DNA of 5,527 bases from Thermoplasmata archaeon (GTDB taxonomy: Archaea > Thermoplasmatota > Thermoplasmata > UBA10834 > DTMW01). The position numbers and the translations under genes are program-made. Each line of letters starts with the position of its first letter. The stretch's first letter is position 1. Positions 1 to 5,001 of this stretch are shown here, in pieces. Location of the stretch: NCBI GenBank assembly GCA_029858465.1, contig JAOUEZ010000095.1, positions 1 to 5,527 on the forward strand, written 5' to 3'. The notes beneath the pieces are model-generated. The model made no database searches. It worked only from the letters and a program-made list of their open reading frames with translations, and was not told the DNA's origin.

Positions 1-674
1 CTGTGCTTCCCGAAGAGCGGCTTGGCATCCAAGTCTATCCCGAGGATAAGGTCATCTATCGCCTCGAGAACCAGTGCCGCGGCTCCAGCGTCTGGAAAAT
101 CCGGATGCGCTTCCGCGAGTAGCGTGATAACATCGAAATCCCTGGCAAGGCCCTCAATCAATAGCATACCCGCTACGCCGGTAATCACTCCCTCATCGAA
201 GGTCTGGAAGTGCTTTTTCTTAAGGAGGTCACGCGCGTTGTCGGTGCTTCCTATTCCGAAGATGACCTCCGAAAGCTCCTCCTTCTCCTTTAGATCGGGG
301 TCGACAACCAATCCCTCGGGGGAGATTATCATCTTGCACCTGCGTTCGACTGCCCAATCGATCATTGCCTTTGCGACAGGGCGTATCAAATCAGGAGGAG
401 ATTGGAACTCCGAGACAAATGCGACTAGCATATCGCCCTTATTGGATCTGTCGCCGGCGTATATTCTCACCGGGCTCAACGGGATTGCGTCTCGGACAAG
501 TGTGACATGCGGGAAACCGTCGGAATCCATCATACCGATTTCCCTCATGTTGAGCAGTTTGATGATGTAGTTTGTCGCAATCGAACTCACCAGACCGACG
601 CTCGGAAAGCCGTCGATCACGGTTGCGCCCTCAAGGTCGACTCGCCGCAGCTCGTTTATCTCGATGTCGTACAC
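1..674 (-). CDS. PAC2 family protein (proteasome assembly chaperone-like), 3' end beyond window
   Basis: The reverse strand is open from a GTG at 674 to the window edge, giving 224 residues without a stop. The protein has the PAC2 (COG1938-like) pattern: DGFPSVGLVS at residues 21-30, an SDGFPHVTLVRD strand region after it, TGVAGMLLIEG near 165-175, and LLAEAHPDFPDAGAAALVL near 185-203. Family members are usually around 240-270 residues, so only the C-terminus is missing. PAC2 proteins are related to eukaryotic proteasome assembly chaperones; some archaeal members (PbaA/PbaB) bind proteasomes through a C-terminal tail, which cannot be checked here because it lies outside. The biochemical role of most members is unknown. 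I chose the GTG because a TATA-like box sits 27 nt upstream, as expected for a leaderless message, and because family proteins start close to this point. A TTG at 698 is an in-frame alternative but falls inside that TATA box. Confidence 0.88.
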   Translation of the reverse strand, partial: MYDIEINELRRVDLEGATVIDGFPSVGLVSSIATNYIIKLLNMREIGMMDSDGFPHVTLVRDAIPLSPVRIYAGDRSNKGDMLVAFVSEFQSPPDLIRPVAKAMIDWAVERRCKMIISPEGLVVDPDLKEKEELSEVIFGIGSTDNARDLLKKKHFQTFDEGVITGVAGMLLIEGLARDFDVITLLAEAHPDFPDAGAAALVLEAIDDLILGIDLDAKPLFGKH

Positions 675-696
675 GTCTGATGTAATCGAAATGGTC

Positions 697-705
697 AATA
701 TTAAA
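697..705 (-). promoter_or_regulatory. TATA box of the PAC2 gene promoter
   Basis: Read on the minus strand this is TTTAATATT. Its centre is 27 nt before the GTG at 674, the usual archaeal distance between TATA box and transcription start, so the message would begin at or next to the start codon (leaderless). No Shine-Dalgarno-like motif precedes the GTG, which fits. This is read from sequence only. Confidence 0.5.
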
Positions 706-752
706 GAATCGGGGGCTTTAACGCGCGAATCCGTATGCAGTCGTCAGAAAGG

Positions 753-760
753 TTGATAAT
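753..760 (+). promoter_or_regulatory. TATA box of the riboflavin reductase operon
   Basis: The plus strand reads TTGATAAT, preceded by a purine-rich stretch (GAAAGG, 747-752) of the kind expected for a TFB recognition element. Its centre is about 32 nt before the ATG at 789, which predicts a leader of only a few bases. It lies back to back with the PAC2 promoter in the 114-bp divergent spacer 675-788, which contains no other feature I can support. Confidence 0.42.
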
Positions 761-788
761 TGGGCAATCTTGTTAGCATTGAGAGCAA

Positions 789-1421
789 ATGAAAGTGATA
801 TTGAACTGCGCAATGTCGGCTGACGGGAAGATAGCGCTTCCGACAAGGAGACAGACGAGGATTTCTAATCCCGAGGACCTTGAGAGGGTGCATCGATTGA
901 GGAATGGCGTTGATGCGATACTGGTCGGTATTGGAACGATCCTCGCTGATGACCCCAAGCTGACGGTCAGTGAGAAATATATCTCTGAGCCGAGCCATCC
1001 GTTGCGAATAGTCCTTGATTCAAAGGGCAGAACACCACCCTCAGCAGAGGTTCTGAAAGGAGACGCAAAGACCTTGATAGTGACCGCTGAAAACTGCTCC
1101 AAGGAGTTCCCGGGCGCCAAAGTAGTGAGATTAGGGGAAGACCGTGTGGATATTCACAGATTATTGGATTTCCTTTCATCCAACGGAATAAAGAATCTAT
1201 TAGTCGAAGGAGGCGGGGAGGTAATGTGGTCCTTTCTCAATCGAGGATTGGCGGACGAGATTTCAATCTTCGTAGGCAGCATGATAATCGGCGGATCCGA
1301 CTCGCCGACGCTGGCCAGCGGCGAAGGAGCCGACTCCCTCGATAATATCAGGAGATTAGCCTTGAAGGATTGCGAGAGGCTTGGGGATGGCGTTCTGCTT
1401 CGATACGAAGTGTTAAAATGA
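789..1421 (+). CDS. 2,5-diamino-6-ribosylamino-4(3H)-pyrimidinone 5'-phosphate reductase
   Basis: This 210-residue protein is a RibD C-terminal-type (dihydrofolate reductase fold) enzyme standing alone, as in archaea and fungi (Rib7). It reduces the ribosyl side chain of the riboflavin precursor to ribityl, with NAD(P)H, before deamination; it is cytosolic. Visible marks are AMSADGKIAL at 8-17, ISNPEDLERVHRLR at 25-38, the VDAILVGIGTILADDPKLTV block at 41-60, PLRIVLDSKGRTP at 71-83, LLVEGGGEVMWSF at 137-149 for the dinucleotide, and IIGGSDSPTL at 166-175. Length and motif order match the archaeal family (compare Methanocaldococcus MJ0671, from memory). The N-terminal deaminase domain of bacterial RibD is absent, as expected. 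The ATG at 789 is the natural family start. Its stop overlaps the next start in ATGA (1418-1421), so it heads a coupled three-gene unit. Confidence 0.93.
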   Translation: MKVILNCAMSADGKIALPTRRQTRISNPEDLERVHRLRNGVDAILVGIGTILADDPKLTVSEKYISEPSHPLRIVLDSKGRTPPSAEVLKGDAKTLIVTAENCSKEFPGAKVVRLGEDRVDIHRLLDFLSSNGIKNLLVEGGGEVMWSFLNRGLADEISIFVGSMIIGGSDSPTLASGEGADSLDNIRRLALKDCERLGDGVLLRYEVLK

Positions 1422-1894
1422 ACGATATCTCTCCCGAGCCGAAATTCATCGCCGACCATATGCTGGGCAGCCTGTCAAGATGGCTCAGGATGCTCGGATA
1501 TGATTGCAGATACGAGAAGGAGTTTTCGGATGAGGAGATATTGAAAGTATCTCAAGATGAAAATCGGGTGATCCTGACAAGAGACCGCGAGCTTGCGGCT
1601 CGCGGGGACAGTCTGTTCATCGATTCGACTGCTTTGGATGAACAGCTCATCGCAGTCACAAAGGACTATCGGCTGAGATTTCACCCGGAGAATATGAGGT
1701 GCTCGCTTTGCAATGGCAGACTGATCGAAATAGAACCGGAACAGGTTCCAGCTGAAATCCCTCAGAGATCGAAAGAGAATGCGACGAGCTTTTGGAAATG
1801 CGAGGGATGCAAGAAGATATATTGGGACGGCACTCACTGGCATGGCATTCTTCAGCGCTTCAAGAGGCTGAAACTTGCAGAGGACGACCAATGA
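1418..1894 (+). CDS. Mut7-C RNase-fold protein with zinc ribbon (DUF82/COG1656)
   Basis: The 158-residue protein matches the Mut7-C family, a PIN-like fold predicted to act as an RNase. The N-terminal part has FIADHMLGSLSRWLRMLGYD (10-29), with Asp13 as a likely metal ligand, then VILTRDREL (51-59), with Asp56 a second likely acidic site residue. A zinc ribbon follows: Cys95-x2-Cys98 and Cys128-x2-Cys131, ending in the family's YWDGTHW signature (135-141). Length is normal for the family. The ATG at 1418 overlaps the upstream stop by four bases; a longer reading from a TTG at 1370 would add 16 residues unlike the family and was not used. There is no strong Shine-Dalgarno motif, so translation probably depends on coupling to the reductase gene. 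RNase activity is predicted from fold only. A perfect GC-rich inverted repeat lies over codons 56-63. Confidence 0.9.
   Translation: MNDISPEPKFIADHMLGSLSRWLRMLGYDCRYEKEFSDEEILKVSQDENRVILTRDRELAARGDSLFIDSTALDEQLIAVTKDYRLRFHPENMRCSLCNGRLIEIEPEQVPAEIPQRSKENATSFWKCEGCKKIYWDGTHWHGILQRFKRLKLAEDDQ
1585..1605 (+). repeat. perfect 8-bp inverted repeat (hairpin) inside the Mut7-C gene
   Basis: CCGCGAGC at 1585-1592 and its exact reverse complement GCTCGCGG at 1598-1605 flank the five-base loop TTGCG. Seven of the eight pairs are G-C, so the mRNA hairpin should be stable. It covers codons 56-63, beginning at the codon of the putative catalytic Asp56. It is present in the sequence with certainty; any function is unknown, and about one such repeat is expected by chance in a window this size. 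Confidence 0.6.
1879..1883 (+). promoter_or_regulatory. Shine-Dalgarno-like site for the DUF131 gene
   Basis: AGAGG lies seven bases before the ATG at 1891, inside the 3' end of the Mut7-C gene. Site and spacing fit ribosome binding and support ATG 1891 as the start of the membrane protein. Confidence 0.5.
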
Positions 1895-2298
1895 ACAAAT
1901 GGCTGATTATATCGCTGATCCTCCTTGCCTCCGCGATAGCCTTATTGGCTACAGCTATCTCAACCGGGGATGGGGAAATAATCTTAATCTTGATTTTCCC
2001 AGTAATTTTAGCATATGGGCCAATCGCAGCTGGAGGATCGATTTGCCTGTTTGTGGGAATCATCACGCTGTTTTTCGCACTCGCGTCCCATAACATCAAA
2101 GGCGAAGAATATTTTCCAATAAAGGACATTCTAACTCAACAGCCGACAGTAAGGGACAAGAAATTCGGCGGCGTCGTCATGCTCGGCCCTGTTCCAATCG
2201 CGTTCGGATCTGATAGAAAGATTGCGACAATCATGGTAATAATCGGTCTTTCAATTTTCTTTGCGATAATCCTTCTGTCTATCATTGTATCAATATAA
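1891..2298 (+). CDS. DUF131 / TIGR00304 family membrane protein
   Basis: This 135-residue protein belongs to the archaeal DUF131 (TIGR00304) family, whose function is not known. It has a hydrophobic N-terminal segment (about 4-23), a second long hydrophobic region (about 30-65, possibly with a break near Tyr42-Gly49), a polar stretch, and a C-terminal hydrophobic segment (about 112-134). The diagnostic element is the polar-to-membrane junction KFGGVVMLGPVPIAFGSDRK at 91-110, which I recognise as the family's most conserved part. It starts in the ATGA overlap with the Mut7-C gene, with an AGAGG motif seven bases upstream, and is the last gene of the coupled unit. Its TAA is directly followed by the stop codon of the gene on the other strand. 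A longer in-frame reading from 1792 would run far into the Mut7-C gene and was rejected. Confidence 0.9.
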   Translation: MNKWLIISLILLASAIALLATAISTGDGEIILILIFPVILAYGPIAAGGSICLFVGIITLFFALASHNIKGEEYFPIKDILTQQPTVRDKKFGGVVMLGPVPIAFGSDRKIATIMVIIGLSIFFAIILLSIIVSI

Positions 2299-2862
2299 TC
2301 ATCGCTGGCAGAGCCTTAGGAAATTGGAGAAAATATCATAGCCGTGCTCCGTGTGCTCGACTTCTGGGTGAAATTGCAATCCGAAGATGGGTTTGTCAAG
2401 ACATCTCATCGCCTGAACAGGTGAGTTGTCTGAATGAGCGAGCGCTTTGAACCCTTTTGGCACCTCGAGAACCTCATCATTGTGCGATTCCCACCCGACA
2501 AAGCTTCGCGGGAGGCCTTCGAAAAGGACGTCCGGATCGTCGATGTATATTTTCATCTTCCCGAACTCTGGGTTCTTTGATGGCCCCGCCTTTCCGCCAA
2601 AGTGAACTGCCATGAACTGGATACCGGCGCATATCCCGAGAACCGGAATCTCAAGCTCATCGAGATATTGTCCATTGTTTCCCATTGCATTGATATTCAC
2701 ACCTACTCTTGGTGAGCCCCCGGACAAAACGATGCCGTCGGCATCAATCTTCTCGATAGGTGTTGTGTTAGGAATCATCGATGCGTCGGCTCCAAGGTCT
2801 CGGACCACCCTCCACTCTCGATGAGTCCATTGCCCGCCGTTATCGACTATCAATATCCGCAT
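2299..2862 (-). CDS. guaAA: GMP synthase [glutamine-hydrolysing] subunit A (glutaminase)
   Basis: The 187-residue protein is a class I glutamine amidotransferase of the size of archaeal GuaA subunit A. It hydrolyses glutamine and passes ammonia to the separate ATP-pyrophosphatase subunit, which converts XMP to GMP; that partner is not in this window. The catalytic Cys78 sits in PVLGICAGIQFM (73-84), and His165 and Glu167 in GLQFHPEVEHTEHG (161-174). Other family marks are the start ILIVDNGGQWTHREWR (3-18), DGIVLSGGSP (42-51) and VGWESHNDEVLEVP (122-135). The nucleophile elbow reads GICAGIQ where many relatives have GICLGHQ or GICYGMQ. The ATG at 2862 has a TATA-like box about 30 nt upstream, so this gene likely has its own promoter and a near-leaderless message. 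It meets the plus-strand DUF131 gene tail to tail with no spacer. Confidence 0.94.
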   Translation of the reverse strand: MRILIVDNGGQWTHREWRVVRDLGADASMIPNTTPIEKIDADGIVLSGGSPRVGVNINAMGNNGQYLDELEIPVLGICAGIQFMAVHFGGKAGPSKNPEFGKMKIYIDDPDVLFEGLPRSFVGWESHNDEVLEVPKGFKALAHSDNSPVQAMRCLDKPIFGLQFHPEVEHTEHGYDIFSNFLRLCQR

Positions 2863-2887
2863 ATGTTGTCCCCGATTGATGCTCGTC

Positions 2888-2895
2888 TAATAAAA
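2888..2895 (-). promoter_or_regulatory. TATA box of the GMP synthase subunit A gene
   Basis: On the minus strand this reads TTTTATTA, preceded by CTGAAATG, which resembles a TFB recognition element. The centre is about 30 nt before the ATG at 2862, predicting a leader of a few bases at most. It lies in the 52-bp spacer after argB, so this gene can be expressed independently of the arginine operon. The same T-rich stretch could also help end argB transcription, but that is speculative. Confidence 0.5.
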
Positions 2896-2914
2896 CATTT
2901 CAGACAGATGATAA

Positions 2915-3751
2915 TCAGCGTAGTATCCTCGTACCGACATCTTTCTCTTTGAAGATCCTCAGAAGAGGATGACTATTCAGGCCATTGACTATTCTGGCTG
3001 ATTTGACACCGCTTTCAATCGCGTGGATGCATGCCTCTGCCTTGGGAATCATGCCGTCTCGAATGACGCCCTCTTTCTTTAGATTCGATATTTCTGATAT
3101 CGTCAATATTTCCGCAATTTTCTGTCCGGCTGCACTCCCTACAATTATGCCATCGACATCGGTAAGCAAAATGAATTCGTCAGAGGACACGCCCGCTATG
3201 CTGCCAGCGGCCGAGTCTGCATTCACGTTCAATGTCACGCCGTCGTATCCCCTTCCGTAAGGAGCCACTATCGGAACGATATCGTTCTCGATGGCATCAA
3301 GGAGGTATTCTTCAACGACCTTCGTGACGATGCCTACGCGTCCCAGATCTATCTTCTTTTCCTTTCCTGATTCGACTGATACGGCCGGCGGCAGCTTCTC
3401 ACAGATGAGTAAACCGTCGGATCCAATCACTGGTTTCACGGCGACTCTGTTGCTCTCGAAGATATTGCATATCTGCGCATTGATCTTCTTCATTACACTC
3501 TCGACAATCGACATTGTCGCATCGTCGGTGACCCTGAGCCCGGCAATCTTCTTCGGTTTGACTCTGCGAGCTTCCATCTCCCTCGTGATCCCTTTACCAC
3601 CGCCATGGACGACTATGAAATCCATGCTATCTTTCTTTAGGACCGAAATATCCTGGGCAAGCTGATGAATCACGCTCGTTTCATCCATAGCGCTGCCGCC
3701 CAGCTTGATGGTCACAACTTTATTTTTCGAAACAGAAGTCAGGAGCACCAC
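2915..3751 (-). CDS. argB: acetylglutamate kinase
   Basis: This amino-acid-kinase-fold enzyme (278 residues from the first GTG) phosphorylates N-acetyl-L-glutamate with ATP, the second step of acetylated ornithine synthesis. Visible motifs are VTIKLGGSAMDE (13-24, Lys16), FIVVHGGGKGITREM (45-59), AGLRVTDDATM (70-80), VTLNVNADSAAGSIAG (172-187) for the acetylglutamate site, LLTDVDGI (195-202) and GMIPKA (233-238) with the phosphate-stabilising Lys237. There are only about 11 residues before the first strand and the C-terminus ends VGTRILR, so the long N-terminal helix of arginine-inhibited kinases seems absent. The start is one of two tandem GTGs (3751 or 3748); GAGG at 3757-3754 is better spaced for 3748. 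It begins four bases after the argJ stop and is the last gene of the argCJB run. Confidence 0.95.
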   Translation of the reverse strand: MVLLTSVSKNKVVTIKLGGSAMDETSVIHQLAQDISVLKKDSMDFIVVHGGGKGITREMEARRVKPKKIAGLRVTDDATMSIVESVMKKINAQICNIFESNRVAVKPVIGSDGLLICEKLPPAVSVESGKEKKIDLGRVGIVTKVVEEYLLDAIENDIVPIVAPYGRGYDGVTLNVNADSAAGSIAGVSSDEFILLTDVDGIIVGSAAGQKIAEILTISEISNLKKEGVIRDGMIPKAEACIHAIESGVKSARIVNGLNSHPLLRIFKEKDVGTRILR

Positions 3752-3753
3752 AT

Positions 3754-3757
3754 CCTC
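3754..3757 (-). promoter_or_regulatory. Shine-Dalgarno-like site for argB
   Basis: GAGG on the minus strand overlaps the argJ stop codon. It is two bases from the GTG at 3751 and five from the GTG at 3748, so spacing favours the second GTG as the real start. An ATG at 3753 in another frame stops after four codons and cannot be the argB start. Confidence 0.4.
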
Positions 3758-5000
3758 AGGTTGTGTACTCGGAATTTATCTTCACATAATCATAGGTCAT
3801 GTCGCAGCCCCAGGCGATCGCCATGCCTGTGCCCATCTTCATATCCACTTCAATCTTTACGAGCGGGCTCTGCAATAGCTGGCGGGCATGCTTGTATGTC
3901 TTATCGTCTACCAGTGCAAGCAAATTACCCTCCGACATGAGATCGACCGAGCCATATTCGGAAAGCAATCTCAAAGAGACCTTCTCGGCGTCGATGTCCG
4001 CGCCTGACGCCCCTATCGCCGTCACTATTCTGCCGAAATTTGGGTCCTCCCCAAATATGGCGCATTTGACAAGATTGGACATCACGACGGCTCGTGCGGC
4101 TACTCTCGCTTGTTCGGTGTTCTTAGCCCCCTTTATCTTGACCTCGATCCGTTTCTTTGCACCCTCGCCATCCCTAGCAAGCTGCTGAGTCAATGACTGA
4201 AGAATGGCCGTGAGAGCAGCGTTGAAATTGGCATCAACTTTTGTCATCTCCTTGTTTCCAGCCTTCCCGTTCGCGAGTATGACTGCCATATCATTTGTGC
4301 TCCTGTCACCATCGATGTTCAACATGTTCAGTGACAGGTCGACCGATGATTCGAGCAGCTTGTTAAGCGTGCCTGTGGAAATCGCGGCGTCGGTGCTGAT
4401 AAATGTGAGCGCAGTCGCATGCCACTTTTTCAGCTCCGGGGATATCATCCCGGAACCTTTCGCCATACCGCCGATCGTAATTCTTGTGCCATCTTCAAGC
4501 GTAGTTACGACAGCCGCCTCTTTCGGGACGGTGTCAGTGGTCATGATTGCAAGGGCGGCATCATGCCCGTTGCGTCTCGATGACCCGAGATTTCCCCTCG
4601 CGGCCTGAATGCCTGCGCGTATCTTGTCCATCGGGAGATATTTGCCGATCATGCCTGTCGATGATACTATGATTTTTTCCGGGGAACAGTTGAGCGCGAA
4701 GCCTGCAAGGTCTGCCATCTCCTCCGCATCTTTCAATCCTTTCTGCCCTGTCAATGCATTTGCAAGACCACTGTTGATGACGGCACCGCACGCTTTCCCC
4801 TTGGAGAGATTTCTCTGAGTGACGATCAATGGGGCAGCCTTGACCTTGTTTGTCGTATAGAGAGCTGACGCGTTGCACTCAGATTCCGAGCCGAGGAGCG
4901 CGATATCCTTTTTCCTGTTCTTAATCCCGCAGTGCACCCCGCTGGCAAGAAATCCCTTGGGAGCTGTTATCCCTCCGTCGATGAAGGATATGTTCGCCAT
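3756..5000 (-). CDS. argJ: glutamate N-acetyltransferase (ornithine acetyltransferase)
   Basis: The 414-residue protein is ArgJ. It moves the acetyl group from N-acetylornithine to glutamate, releasing ornithine and closing the acetyl cycle; some members also use acetyl-CoA. Family precursors cut themselves before a threonine, giving two chains; here Thr196 in HATALTFISTDA (194-205) is the expected nucleophile. Other marks are GGITAPKGFLASGVHCGIK (9-27), the oxyanion-hole SSTGMIGKYLP (113-123), GGMAKGSGMISP (177-188), the DGDRSTNDMAVILANG block after it, and the end AWGCDMTYDYVKINSEYTT. Two oddities: about four extra residues between GMISP and the cleavage threonine, and NSGLANALTG (76-85) where the usual form is NSGNANACTG. 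The ATG at 5000 is one base after the argC stop and has GGTG six bases upstream; an extension to 5045 would lie inside argC and is not family-like. The chemistry given is from family knowledge. Confidence 0.95.
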   Translation of the reverse strand: MANISFIDGGITAPKGFLASGVHCGIKNRKKDIALLGSESECNASALYTTNKVKAAPLIVTQRNLSKGKACGAVINSGLANALTGQKGLKDAEEMADLAGFALNCSPEKIIVSSTGMIGKYLPMDKIRAGIQAARGNLGSSRRNGHDAALAIMTTDTVPKEAAVVTTLEDGTRITIGGMAKGSGMISPELKKWHATALTFISTDAAISTGTLNKLLESSVDLSLNMLNIDGDRSTNDMAVILANGKAGNKEMTKVDANFNAALTAILQSLTQQLARDGEGAKKRIEVKIKGAKNTEQARVAARAVVMSNLVKCAIFGEDPNFGRIVTAIGASGADIDAEKVSLRLLSEYGSVDLMSEGNLLALVDDKTYKHARQLLQSPLVKIEVDMKMGTGMAIAWGCDMTYDYVKINSEYTT

Positions 5001-5001
5001 A

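Noticed and set aside
22..570. A 182-codon open frame on the plus strand opposite the PAC2 gene
   Set aside because: Serine-rich translation with no family resemblance; the reverse strand reads as a clear PAC2 protein over the whole stretch.
1370..1417. Upstream TTG extension of the Mut7-C protein
   Set aside because: It adds 16 residues not seen in the family and would overlap the reductase gene far more than the neat ATGA junction does.
1475..1891. A 138-codon minus-strand open frame opposite the Mut7-C gene
   Set aside because: It mirrors a well-supported zinc-ribbon gene and shows no recognisable motif of its own.
2955..2970. ATCCTC-AGAA-GAGGAT hairpin near the 3' end of argB as a terminator
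   Set aside because: A six-pair stem inside coding sequence with no T tract after it in the direction of transcription; expected by chance.
3291..3665. A 124-codon plus-strand open frame opposite argB
   Set aside because: It is the antisense of strongly conserved kinase motifs and has no promoter or ribosome site that I can see.
4436..4453. Inverted repeat CCGGGG/TCCCGG in argJ at the codons of the cleavage-site region
   Set aside because: Only five Watson-Crick pairs plus one wobble, and the codons are set by the conserved GSGMISP motif.
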